Source: Natronobacterium gregoryi SP2 (GTDB lineage: Archaea > Halobacteriota > Halobacteria > Halobacteriales > Natrialbaceae). Taken from it: a stretch of 64,000 bases of DNA. Position numbers and translations under genes: made by a program. The notes beneath the pieces were generated by a model. That model was given only the letters and a program-made list of their open reading frames with translations. It ran no database searches and was not told the DNA's origin. Within the stretch, counting starts at the first letter, position 1. Each line of letters starts with the position of its first letter. Where the stretch lies: positions 1-64,000 of the forward strand of contig NC_019792.1 in assembly GCF_000230715.2 (NCBI RefSeq), in the 5' to 3' direction. Shown here piece after piece: positions 17,534-26,413 of this stretch.

Positions 17534-17611
17534 CTGTAATGGTTTACCGGCGCGACCGCAGGAGCGCGCGGTCACGCCGGAACTGACGGACAGTAAACCG
17601 TATGATACGGT
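17534..17611. repeat. Dispersed palindromic repeat, copy C
   Basis: A member of the palindrome family with a shorter loop: ACCGGCGCGACCGC ... GCGCGGTCACGCCGG, then AACTGACGGACAGTAAACCGTATGATACGG. It lies directly downstream of the zinc-finger gene. A lone right arm (GCCGGCACTGGCTGGCAGCAAACCGTACG) follows at about 17713-17741, so the gap before the aor gene holds one full and one partial copy. Confidence 0.75.
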
Positions 17612-17854
17612 CTCTCCCGTCCGCTTCGTTACCGCCGATCGCCGCCCCGCTCTGGCGATCGGCTGTAACTAGTTACGGCAATGTGCCACAGTGTCCCCGC
17701 TTCGGGTCGCAATTTGGCCGGCACTGGCTGGCAGCAAACCGTACGATTCTCCGACAGTCGCCGACCGGAACGTCCGTAAAAACGCTCGTACCGAACTCCA
17801 CGTCGATGGGAACTGTGCCCCAACATTATTGTCCGAAGACTCGGGCGCTCGAGT

Positions 17855-19780
17855 ATGGCCTACTGGCACCAGCTTCTCGAGGTTGACTTGACAGCCGGCG
17901 ACCACAGCACGGCGGAACTCTCCGAGGAGTTCGTCCGCACGTATCTGGGTGGGGCAGGGTTTACGACGCGACTCCTGTACGACAGGGTCGGCCTCGATGT
18001 CGACCCGCTCGACCCGGAAAACGTCCTCGCGGTCGCTCCCGGCGTCCTCGTCGGCCCGTCGGTTCCGACGGGCTCGAAGACGACCTTCGGGTTCAAGTCG
18101 CCACTGACCGGCGGCTACGGCAAGTCGCTGGTCGGCGCGAAGATGGGCGATCAGCTCAAACGCGCAGGCTACGACGCCCTGACGATCACGGGTGCCTGTG
18201 ACGAACCGTCCGTTCTCGTCATCGAAGACGACGACGTCCGTCTCGAGCCGGCAGACGACCTCTGGGGGCTCGACACCCGGGAGACTCACGACCGACTCGA
18301 GGAGCGCTACGGCTCCGCGTTCCGGTCGGCGATCATCGGCCCCGCCGGGGAACACGAGTCCCGTATCTCGATGATCGAGTGTGAGGATCGCCAGGCCGGC
18401 CGTGGCGGTCCTGGCGCGGTCATGGGGTCGAAGAATCTCAAGGCCATCGCGGTCAAAGGCTCCACGGACGTCCCGGTCGCCCGTCCCGACGAACTCGAGG
18501 CACTCAACCAGAAGTGGCGACTCGAGACGACCGGTCGCGGCGAGATCGACATCTCGGGTACCGGCGACGCGTCGGTCGACGTCCAGTACGGAACCGGCGA
18601 GGCTCTGGACGCGAAAAACACCGCGCTGGGGATCTTCCCGACACGTAACTGGCAATCCGGCTACTTCGAGCGGGCGTACGAACGGCTCGAGGACCCCTCG
18701 GAGGACCGCATCTCGCTCGATCCCCGGTCCTGGACCGAGGAGTACGTCGACACCAAACGCCCCTGTCCGTACTGTACCAAGCCGTGTAGCCAGTACTTCG
18801 AGGCCGAAGACACCCAGTACGGCGACATCGCGGTCGACGGCCCCGAGTACGAGACCCAGTATGCGCTCGGTGGCAACGTCGAAGTCGACAACATCGAGGC
18901 CGTCTCGAAGGCCAACGAGATCTGTGACCGGCTCGGACTCGATACGATCGACGCCGGGAACGCGATCGCGTGGGCGATGGAAGCAGAGGAACGCGGACTG
19001 CTCGAGAACGTCGACACCGACGTCGACCTCGAGTTTGGCGACGCCGACGCCCTCCTCGAGACGCTCCGGAAGATGGCCCGTGCAGAGGGCGCACTCGGGG
19101 AACTGCTGATGGACGGCCACGTCCGTGCGGCCCGACGCGCCGGCGGCGGCGAGGAGTTCGCCGTCCACGTCAAGAACCAGGCCCCGGCCGGGTTCGAACC
19201 CCGCGGGATCAAGGGGATGGCGCTTGCGTTCGGCGTCTCGCCCCGCGGAGCCGACCACCTCACGTCTTGTCTGTACGCCCTCGAGATGAACGGCGACTTC
19301 TGGGAGTTCGAGAACTACGACCGCACTCGCATGGACGGGAAATCCCTCGCGCTCAAGTCCATGGAGGACCTGATGGCGGTCTACGACATCACCGGGGTCT
19401 GTAAGTTCACTCGCGGGCTCACCCTCGAGGAAGGTGTCCGTGAGTTGGTCAACGCGATCACCGGCTTCGACCTCTCGCGGTCCGAGCTGCTGACAACGGG
19501 CGAGCGGATGTACAACCTCTCGAAAGCGTTCAACGTCCGTGAAGGGTTCGATAGGGACGACGACAGGCTTCCGGCTCGGTTTACGGAGGAGGTACCGAAC
19601 GGGCCAAACGAGGGCGAATCGATCGACGAGGAGTCGTACGAACGAGAGCTGGATCGGTACTACACGGCTCGTGGCTGGGATGCCGACGGCGTGCCGCTGA
19701 CCGAGACGCTCGGCGCGCTCGACCTTCACGACGTCGCCGAGGATGTCGGCGTCACGAACGAAATAGCGGTCGGCCAGTAG
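17855..19780 (+). CDS. aor: Aldehyde:ferredoxin oxidoreductase (AOR family)
   Basis: A 641-aa tungsten/molybdenum bis-pterin enzyme that oxidises aldehydes to acids with ferredoxin as acceptor. The N-terminal domain has LGGAGFTTRLLYD near residue 32 and a GSKTTFGFKSPLTGGYGKSLVGAKMG stretch near 72-97. GPAGEHESRISMIECEDRQAGRGGPGAVMGSKNLKAI near 170-205 is diagnostic. The 4Fe-4S ligands CPYCTKPC are near 305, with a later cysteine in SCLYALE/VCKFTRG. Length is standard. There is no ferredoxin or cofactor gene next to it. Substrate specificity (aldehyde, formaldehyde or other carboxylic acids) cannot be inferred. Confidence 0.92.
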   Translation: MAYWHQLLEVDLTAGDHSTAELSEEFVRTYLGGAGFTTRLLYDRVGLDVDPLDPENVLAVAPGVLVGPSVPTGSKTTFGFKSPLTGGYGKSLVGAKMGDQLKRAGYDALTITGACDEPSVLVIEDDDVRLEPADDLWGLDTRETHDRLEERYGSAFRSAIIGPAGEHESRISMIECEDRQAGRGGPGAVMGSKNLKAIAVKGSTDVPVARPDELEALNQKWRLETTGRGEIDISGTGDASVDVQYGTGEALDAKNTALGIFPTRNWQSGYFERAYERLEDPSEDRISLDPRSWTEEYVDTKRPCPYCTKPCSQYFEAEDTQYGDIAVDGPEYETQYALGGNVEVDNIEAVSKANEICDRLGLDTIDAGNAIAWAMEAEERGLLENVDTDVDLEFGDADALLETLRKMARAEGALGELLMDGHVRAARRAGGGEEFAVHVKNQAPAGFEPRGIKGMALAFGVSPRGADHLTSCLYALEMNGDFWEFENYDRTRMDGKSLALKSMEDLMAVYDITGVCKFTRGLTLEEGVRELVNAITGFDLSRSELLTTGERMYNLSKAFNVREGFDRDDDRLPARFTEEVPNGPNEGESIDEESYERELDRYYTARGWDADGVPLTETLGALDLHDVAEDVGVTNEIAVGQ

Positions 19781-21214
19781 TCTTGTGCCGCCTTCTCGGT
19801 CGCGAGCGCTCGTATTCGGTTTCTTTCCGCACACCTGCCGATCACGAGAAGCGTCGGGTGTTGAATTTCGCTTGTCGCCTCGATTTCCGTTCGATTACCA
19901 GGTGGCTCCCGAACTTCGATATAGCGACATGAGATTTAACAGGGCCACTCACGTCCTCAGCGGTCTCCTTCTCGCTGTTCTCAGCGAGCCCCTGCAAGCC
20001 CCAGCCTGGCCCTTCTGTTGCGTTTGCGAGGCCGAGAGATAGTTCTTGGCGATTTCAACGCTAACTCAAGCTCTGGCGTCCGAGAAAAGACACTTTGACG
20101 ACGCGTGAGCTCCCCGCTGTGTTCTATCGAGTTGGCCGTTCTACCGAAGGGGTCGTGTTCCGAGTTACGAACCCCACGATGTCTCGAGTCACCGTCGAAG
20201 CAGCCAAACTCGTCCCGACTGCCTCGACAGCGGTAAGTGCACAGATTGGTCCGAGGCCACTGGCTGTAGCGAGGTCGGACATCGGTTAGAGGATGTCCGC
20301 TTTGTTGACTCGAGCCACAGCAGTGGGTGTGTCACCTGTTAGCGCTCACATCTCGACCGAGCGCCGGTTTGTGCCGTCGGTCCTCCGCCCAGCCAGGGGT
20401 TACGACACCAGGCTTCTCGGCCGCTCGACGGTCGTGTCATCCGCTCTCGACTCGATGAGGACGGTTCCCCCCAAAGGCCCGACAGATTTGGGCCAGCCGA
20501 CCGTCGGAGCACGATTCTGGCGGCTCGTGGTTGGCACAGAAAGAGCTCTTCGATCGAGGTCGAGATCACTGCTCGAGTGAACCAGAACCCACTACATCGA
20601 TGTCGATCTCGGGCTCGGTGGTGCTGTCTCGATCTCACCGGGCGAAGCCGCACCAGGTGGCGTGTCTCGCGCTCTATTGGCAGGCCAGCGTCTCACACTT
20701 CGCTTCGGACCGTTTACATTGCTGAGCGAGTCGGGTGCCTCGACCCGAGTGTGCGGAAGTAACATTTGGTCTTCGTCGTGAATCCCATCGGAGGGCCAGT
20801 ACCAGTCGGAGACCGAACGTCTCGGCCGAACTCTCCTCGCGACCATTCCACACTCCGATGGTCTTTCAGGCCTTTCACATCCACCTGCTTCGGCCTCGTT
20901 CGTTCGAGACTGTCACGGATGCCGACACCACTCCTCGTCCTCGTGTCCAATCGACCGATCGTATCACAACCTGGAATCGTTTGGCTCTCGCCCACCCCAG
21001 TCTCGAAGTCGTCGAACGGACTCGGGCCAAGAAACTAATGCCAAATAGTGGTACCACAATTCAAAGAACTATATCTCTAAATGCGGGTCTTTTCCATTTT
21101 CAATCTCGAATTGAAGCACCACACTTGGCCAAAATAGAGTTCTGGTAGTTGGTATAAGCTTACTTAGCCCGAATAACGGGAAGATTGAAGGTCACGGCGT
21201 TTAATCGGTCACGT
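19781..21214. other. 1.4-kb stretch without a supportable gene
   Basis: No reading frame here looks like a real protein: frames are short, of random composition and without start signals. One minus-strand frame at about 19868-20060 has sensible residue composition (ending ERKSRRQAKFNTRRFS). It is interrupted upstream by TGA, so it could be the C-terminal remnant of a transposase or accessory gene. The last 180 bases before 21215 turn AT-rich. The stretch borders the integrase pair, so a decayed integrated element is a reasonable explanation. Confidence 0.4.
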
Positions 21215-21607
21215 ATGAACGACTCTACAGACACCTCCAGGAAGACCGTCAAGACCTACGTCCCTGCCTACCAGAAAGCGGAGTGGCAGTCCCACGCCGA
21301 CGACCTCGACATGAGTCAGAGCGAGTTCGTCCGGACGATGGTTCAGGCAGGGCGCGCAGGGTTCGAATCTGGTCGCGAGGAACCCGACTCTCCCGACCCA
21401 GACCCCAGGGGTAACGCCCTCGAAACACGCATCCTGAAATTACTCGGGACTGACACGTACGACTGGGACGAGTTGCTCGAGGCAGTCAGCGACGACATCG
21501 AGTCACGACTGGACGAGACGCTAGAGGAACTGCAGTCACGAAACGAGATCAGGTACAGTGGTCGTCACGGCGGCTACACCACAGTCGGTGATACCGATGG
21601 CAACTGA
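21215..21607 (+). CDS. DUF5805-type protein coupled to integrase
   Basis: The 130-aa protein starts with a segment (KTVKTYVPAYQKAEWQSHADDLDMSQSEFVRTMVQAGR, about 8-45) shaped like a ribbon-helix-helix DNA-binding domain. A linker rich in D/P/E follows, then a winged-helix-like C-terminal part (LETRILKLLGTDTYDWDELLEAV, ending NEIRYSGRHGGYTTV). I associate this architecture with DUF5805. It overlaps the recombinase gene by 11 bases in a different frame, so the two are translated as a unit. It could be an excisionase-like or regulatory partner. The ATG at 21215 follows a likely promoter region. Confidence 0.72.
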   Translation: MNDSTDTSRKTVKTYVPAYQKAEWQSHADDLDMSQSEFVRTMVQAGRAGFESGREEPDSPDPDPRGNALETRILKLLGTDTYDWDELLEAVSDDIESRLDETLEELQSRNEIRYSGRHGGYTTVGDTDGN

Positions 21608-22649
21608 TCCACGCGCTACCGAAGCCCCCAAAGACGTGTCAGATCCAATCGAGTACTTCCTCGACGATCAGCGCTACCACGGCAAGAGCGAACGCACCCT
21701 CGAGGCGTACGACCGGGTGCTCCACGAATTCAAGGCGTTCGTCCGGAATCGCTTCGACGAGGTCGAACGCCTTCGTGACGCCGACCGCCGAGAGTGTATG
21801 GCCTGGGTTCACTCCCTGCGCGGAGAGTTCGAACAGAGCACGATCGCCACCTACGCCTCCTATCTCAACCGCTTTTACGACTACATGAACCGGGTCGGCG
21901 TCTTCGAAGAGAACCCGATGGCACTGGTGATGGAAGAGATGTCAGAATCAATCGACACCGATCCGACCCGACGGGATGTCTCCGTCTCCGAGATGCAAGC
22001 GTTCGTCGACTCGATCACACACCCCCTGGAGCGAGCGATCGTCGTCACGCTATTGAAGACGGGGATTCGCGTCGGCGAACTCTGTAATCTCGATCTGCAG
22101 GATCTGCACCTCGAGACGCCTGAAATCGACCTTGAGTGGGAGCCACGTGTCCACTTGGACCGTCGGCCGGGTTCGATCTTCGTCTCTGCCGACCCGACCC
22201 GAGGGCAAAGCGTCAACGGCGAGGTACGGACCGCCTCGAACAAGCGAAAGCGCGACACTGTGATTCCCGTCGACGACGAACTCCGATGGGCGCTGGTCGA
22301 GTGGCTCGCGCTCCGGCCGGACGCGGTCTCTCCGGCCCGACCCCTGTTTCTCGACACTGGCGAATCGTGGGGACAGCGCCTCGAGCCGTCGGACGTCCGC
22401 TACATCGTCAAGAACCACGCTCGAGAACGGGGCTGGTACCGGACCGGCGGCGGCACGACCGAGAACGTCACGCCCCACTACTTTCGGCACTTCTTCACGA
22501 CCCATCTTCGAGATCGAACGGGAGATCGAGGTATCGTCCAGTATCTCCGCGGAGACGTCGCAAGCGACGTGATCGACACCTACACCCACAACTGGGGTGA
22601 TCGGGTTCGTGATACCTACCTCGAGTGTATCTACTCGGTCACAGAGTAG
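21597..22649 (+). CDS. Tyrosine recombinase (XerC/D-type integrase)
   Basis: A 350-aa site-specific recombinase with an N-terminal SAM-like core-binding domain (residues 13-110). The catalytic domain has the first Arg in TGIRVGELCNL near 160 and a Lys in SNKRKRDTVIPVDDEL near 218. The HYFRHFF box near 298 and a tyrosine nucleophile in IDTYTHNW near 333 complete the set. All active-site residues appear present. The ATG at 21597 lies inside the end of the upstream DUF5805-type gene; longer starts would only read that gene out of frame. It could resolve chromosome or plasmid dimers or integrate an element. No flanking tRNA or obvious att repeats are seen, so a resident Xer-like role is as likely as an integrative element. 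Confidence 0.88.
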   Translation: MATDPRATEAPKDVSDPIEYFLDDQRYHGKSERTLEAYDRVLHEFKAFVRNRFDEVERLRDADRRECMAWVHSLRGEFEQSTIATYASYLNRFYDYMNRVGVFEENPMALVMEEMSESIDTDPTRRDVSVSEMQAFVDSITHPLERAIVVTLLKTGIRVGELCNLDLQDLHLETPEIDLEWEPRVHLDRRPGSIFVSADPTRGQSVNGEVRTASNKRKRDTVIPVDDELRWALVEWLALRPDAVSPARPLFLDTGESWGQRLEPSDVRYIVKNHARERGWYRTGGGTTENVTPHYFRHFFTTHLRDRTGDRGIVQYLRGDVASDVIDTYTHNWGDRVRDTYLECIYSVTE

Positions 22650-22972
22650 TGCGATCGGCTGGAATCCCCGTTTCGACTGTCGTGAGGCAATCTCTCCTAC
22701 TCGCACGACCTACTCGTGATCGATCGCCACCTGGTAAATCACATACCGCTATATCAATGCCAGGTTCTGAAGTCAGGCACGTCACGGATAATCGGTTGGA
22801 TTTCTCAGCGCGTCTGCGGACTCAACGCTGAATCCTTACCAGAAGTAGATAGTACTTCGATTTATTTATACAGTCTTATGCCTGAATCGAAACGGACGAT
22901 TCGATAACTACGTGTGCGTACTGAGCATCAGAAGGACAGAAAACCTATTACCCTTTACGAGAAATATATTGT
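22650..22972. other. AT-rich intergenic stretch
   Basis: After the integrase stop the base composition drops in GC, with runs such as TTTATTTATACAG near 22860 and GAGAAATATATTG just before the next ATG. The latter is a good promoter candidate for the small membrane protein. No gene is visible. Confidence 0.5.
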
Positions 22973-23197
22973 ATGGCACAGAACATCATCGAACGAAACT
23001 TCGTTGTGAGCTTTCTCCTCGGCTTAGGCGTCATCATGATGATGGCATTTGTCGGAGAACGGCTTGCAATTGGTCTGCTAGAATACGGGGTTCCATACGG
23101 AGAATGGATTGGTGTCGGTATCGGAGCAATTGCTGTCTTTATCACATTTGCAGCGGTGTACACTCGCTTCGATTCAGTCTACGGAAATCGACTGTAG
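22973..23197 (+). CDS. Small two-helix membrane protein
   Basis: The 74-aa protein consists of two hydrophobic segments, at about residues 10-32 and 45-64, joined by a short polar turn (LEYGVPYGEWIG), with a basic C-terminal end. No family is recognised. Its codon use and DNA are AT-richer than the core genes, as is the next small gene, suggesting acquired DNA. An AT-rich element (AAATATATTG) lies right before the ATG. Confidence 0.55.
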   Translation: MAQNIIERNFVVSFLLGLGVIMMMAFVGERLAIGLLEYGVPYGEWIGVGIGAIAVFITFAAVYTRFDSVYGNRL

Positions 23198-23334
23198 CTA
23201 TTTCTCGTTTAGCTTAACACCTGTACTGAGCGATGCGTGCCTCCTGAGACATGGTGAAACGAAACGTGTCGATTTGCTCACTACAGGTGCGAATTTATCG
23301 ATTCTACAAAAGACTTATAGGACTATAGACAATA

Positions 23335-23541
23335 GTGATAGGTGTGGAAGATTGGAGACTTCGTGATACGGTGGGGATTTTGATAGTCCTCGGAGTGACG
23401 CTCTCCGCAGCAGCAACCCTAGAGGGTCTCGCGCAGGCACTCGTGATACTTGTCGGGGTTGTTATCGCATTGCTTTGGATAGGGAACTTCTTCCTTGAAG
23501 GATATACAGACACTCTCGAATCGGGAAGTGCTAATTCCTAA
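23335..23541 (+). CDS. Small two-helix membrane protein
   Basis: The 68-aa frame begins with GTG (23335, or 23344). It encodes two hydrophobic helices at about 12-28 and 32-53, then an acidic and serine-rich tail (EGYTDTLESGSANS). It resembles the preceding small membrane gene in size and layout but not in sequence. No known family was recognised. A TATA-like tract (GACTATAGACAATA) is immediately upstream. Confidence 0.45.
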   Translation: MIGVEDWRLRDTVGILIVLGVTLSAAATLEGLAQALVILVGVVIALLWIGNFFLEGYTDTLESGSANS

Positions 23542-23710
23542 ATATTTCATTATATACTGACTGATTTAGAACGTTCACTTCTTCTCCCGTACTTATCTTT
23601 CATCGAGTACTCGTAAAGACGATATGAGAACTTCTATAGCACCATCATTTCACACCTATATTCAGACAAAAAGCATAATTTTAACATTATGTATTTCGTT
23701 TTAGCAAGTT

Positions 23711-25597
23711 GTGTCGGCAATTCAACCTGCCCAATCCCCGTTCGACCACGATAGGTTCTTCACATTTACCGTCAACGACGAGACCCACAATGGAAGCATC
23801 CACTTCCTTACCCACTACGCCGAGAAACCTGATTTTGTCGAAGTTCTACGAAATTCCTTCTTTCGAAACGAAACCTACGATGATGCCCGCGCTGACTGGC
23901 ATCGGAACACCACGTCTTTTCATGCGTGGGTGAAAGCACACATGCTTCGGCTTGCGTGGGACTGTCAAGAGACACTTCTCCACCACTTCCTCAAGTCTTT
24001 TCCTACCGTTTGCCGCGACTTTGGCTTCCCCGTCGAAAATAACCGTGACACGAGTGGAGCGCCGAGCCAGTCACGGCTCTGGGAAATGTGGAACCAAGAA
24101 TTCACTGACGTACAACGTGAATACGTGCGAACAGCCACGGAGGAAGCCCTCGCCTTTGCCCGCGAACAAGGTATTCCTGCTCCTGACCCCGTGTTTCGAC
24201 CCAAGGAACGCGATATAACCTCAAAGCGGAGTAAACAACGTCTCGTCGCGGAGAAGACCAAGGAAGTCTGGCAACAGGCCAAACCGTTCGTCACGGATAC
24301 GTTCTACCTGAAACGGGCCGAAAACAGCGTGATTCATGAGAACGCGTTCTGGGAACAACATGCGTACATGGGTATGCGCGAGAATATGTACGCCCAGAGT
24401 GGTCAGCACTCTTTCTACATCGACTCCCAGCGCGACCGCACGCCGAGCGCGTCGAACCACCGCTATCAGATAGGGAAACTCACTGTCGAGGAAACGCGCT
24501 CGATGCTCCATGAAACCACTCGGATGCTAATCTCCCGCGCCCGCCACAACTCCGAACTCGTCGGCAAACTCTGGGCTGCAATCGACATCACAAAGGGAAA
24601 TCCGTGGACAGGCAAAGTCGAACGGGACGAGGACAACAATATCTCTGAGGATTGGATTCTCGGCTACAAAGACGGTGAAGTGTACTACCAGTGGGCAACT
24701 ATCCAGATTATTGGGTACGACATTCCACTCGTTCTGGACGCGGTTCCAGTCAAACGCGGGATGGAGCGAGCCGACATCGTGGATAGTTTGCTGGAAAATG
24801 CGCTTGACCTCGTAGACGACATCGAACTTGTGATGATGGACAGAGAGTTCGATAGTGCGGGCGTGAAAGACGCGTGCGACAAGCACGGTGTCTACTATCT
24901 TAACGGCGCACGAAAGTACCAGTCAGAAAGAGCGACGTGTACACGGCTCTGCCGCTCTGAGAAGACAGTTCACATTGAAGAGGAAACAGTTTCAGATGGT
25001 CCGAATCGCAAGCGGATGTACCTCCCGTCAAGCGCGAGCAACGACTTCGATATGGAGAACGAAGATGGAGGTCATGAAACGGAGGAGAGGACAGACATCC
25101 GTGAGAAGATGCGTGACGACCTCAGCGACCTCGGTATTAATCTAAATGAAGATGATGCTCAGCAGGGTTTCAGTTCTCTCACGAAAGAGATTCGAGAAGA
25201 TGAGGCAGATGAACCGACAGTAGGGAGTAAAGAGGATGCACAGGAGTACGCGCTGTTTGAAACGAACCACCCGAGCGTGACGCTGGATGATGACGACAGC
25301 GAGACTGAGCGTATCCACATGGTTGAGCGGATGGTTCGTCGCTATCGCCACCGCTGGGGCATCGAGAATGGCTACAAGCAAATCAAGACGTTTCGTGTCC
25401 GCACGACGAGTAAACGCCACACGTATCGGTTCTTCAATTTCGTGTTTGCGTGCGTGCTGTACAACGTCTGGCGGCTTGTGGATTTGCTTGTAAAACTCGC
25501 TATTGAGGGTGAAAATTCGACATACGAGCCGTGTGTAGACGCCAATCAGTTTCTCACCGTAGCGAAGAAATACTACGGTCTTGACCCGCCCGACTAA
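23711..25597 (+). CDS. Large DDE transposase (IS4-like)
   Basis: The 628-aa protein has the RNase H-like DDE triad. The first Asp is in LWAAIDITKGNPW near residue 295, the second in VMMDREFDSAGV near 378, and the Glu in RHRWGIENGYKQIKTFRVRT near 550. The YREK-like motif (here WGIENGYKQIK) fits the IS4-related group used by archaeal elements. About 170 residues separate the second Asp from the Glu. This includes an acidic, low-complexity insertion (SNDFDMENEDGGHETEERTD and onward), much longer than usual. It starts with GTG. I found no terminal inverted repeats or target duplication in the surrounding 150 bases on each side, so element boundaries are not defined. Confidence 0.8.
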   Translation: MSAIQPAQSPFDHDRFFTFTVNDETHNGSIHFLTHYAEKPDFVEVLRNSFFRNETYDDARADWHRNTTSFHAWVKAHMLRLAWDCQETLLHHFLKSFPTVCRDFGFPVENNRDTSGAPSQSRLWEMWNQEFTDVQREYVRTATEEALAFAREQGIPAPDPVFRPKERDITSKRSKQRLVAEKTKEVWQQAKPFVTDTFYLKRAENSVIHENAFWEQHAYMGMRENMYAQSGQHSFYIDSQRDRTPSASNHRYQIGKLTVEETRSMLHETTRMLISRARHNSELVGKLWAAIDITKGNPWTGKVERDEDNNISEDWILGYKDGEVYYQWATIQIIGYDIPLVLDAVPVKRGMERADIVDSLLENALDLVDDIELVMMDREFDSAGVKDACDKHGVYYLNGARKYQSERATCTRLCRSEKTVHIEEETVSDGPNRKRMYLPSSASNDFDMENEDGGHETEERTDIREKMRDDLSDLGINLNEDDAQQGFSSLTKEIREDEADEPTVGSKEDAQEYALFETNHPSVTLDDDDSETERIHMVERMVRRYRHRWGIENGYKQIKTFRVRTTSKRHTYRFFNFVFACVLYNVWRLVDLLVKLAIEGENSTYEPCVDANQFLTVAKKYYGLDPPD

Positions 25598-25869
25598 TCA
25601 GAATCGTTCCGTGTCCGCTGACTCCTGAGCGGCGGCGCTGTTCTGCATCCCCTGTTTTGACGGATTCTCGCCTGTTCTTGTAGTGGCCATTCTATTCTTC
25701 TCTACCATCTGTTTCGTACAGATATATTGACGTGAGTAAAACAGTCACCCAACCGATTATTTGGCTATATGCCTGCCTTCTACAGGTTCAGCTAATGGAG
25801 ATACCTCTTTGACAAGCACGGCTTCGTTCCAGCGATAGAGCAACCGAATCGGCTATTAGACGGCACGGT

Positions 25870-26041
25870 CTAGTGCTTTGGCAAGCCTGAACGGATGAGT
25901 GAAACCGAATGCGGTCGTCTGGGTTCACGCAGCAGTCGACGCTTGGCGGAGTACTAGTACCGCCCCAACCGTCGACTGACGGGTCGAATCGGGCCACACC
26001 GCCAGATTCGACTCATCAGTTCAGGCTTGGCCCGCCACTAG
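25870..26041. mobile_element. MITE-like palindromic element, 172 bp
   Basis: The left end reads CTAGTGCTTTGGCAAGCCTG, and the reverse complement of the right end reads CTAGTGGCGGGCCAAGCCTG. The match continues inward (AACGGATGAGT versus AACTGATGAGT, then GAAACCGAATGCGG versus CGAATCTGGCGG). This gives terminal inverted repeats of roughly 35 bases around about 100 bases of non-coding core. The CTAG at each edge may be a 4-bp target duplication, which would suit an IS5-group transposase acting in trans. No transposase gene is inside. Confidence 0.6.
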
Positions 26042-26155
26042 TTTAGCACCTCGTCAGGTGGTGTTGTCCATCGAGCGATTGATGCGGTCTCTGATGGTCG
26101 TAGTACTACACAAACTGCTCGATCCATTTGCGGGCACTCTGCCGACTGCTCACCC

Positions 26156-26413
26156 ACGAGTTATGGAAATCGATCCCGGAAGCCCAGGCGTTCGCCCTCG
26201 CCACGCACACGACAGTCGGCTGCTGACAGACGACGGAGATGCCCGATCGTTTGCGAAAGACCAGGCCGTGACCGTTGTCGGGTCGGTTGGCGTTCTGTTG
26301 GCTGCAATCGCTGCTGGGAAAACCGATGAAGCCACTGCTGACGGGTGGCTGTCGACGTGGATCGATGAGATCGGTTACTACGTCCCGACCGGACGATTTC
26401 CGAGTATCGATGA
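26156..26413 (+). pseudogene. Decayed PIN-domain (VapC/DUF3368-type) gene, C-terminal half
   Basis: Three frames must be joined to read a PIN-domain nuclease C-terminus. Frame 1 (from about 26164) gives WKSIPEAQAFALATH. A frame change near 26200 leads to DSRLLTDDGDARSFAKDQ... and WLSTWIDEIGYYVP. A second change at about 26385 gives DRTISEYR followed by TGA at 26411. The central motif (LLTDDGDARSFAKDQAVTVVGSVGVLLAA) is that of DUF3368-type PIN toxins or RNases. The N-terminal half with the first acidic residues is missing upstream. No antitoxin gene is adjacent. The two frameshifts and the truncation make it non-functional. Confidence 0.65.

Noticed and set aside
17669-19834. A 721-codon open frame opposite the aldehyde ferredoxin oxidoreductase
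   Set aside because: Same cause: repetitive V/R/D/G composition and no domain, while the plus-strand gene carries all AOR motifs.
21355-21372. A tRNA T-loop-like string (GGGTTCGAATCTGG)
   Set aside because: It lies within the DUF5805-type coding sequence (AGFESGRE) and no acceptor or anticodon stem pairs around it. A similar GGTTCGAACCCCG at about 19190 is inside the AOR gene.
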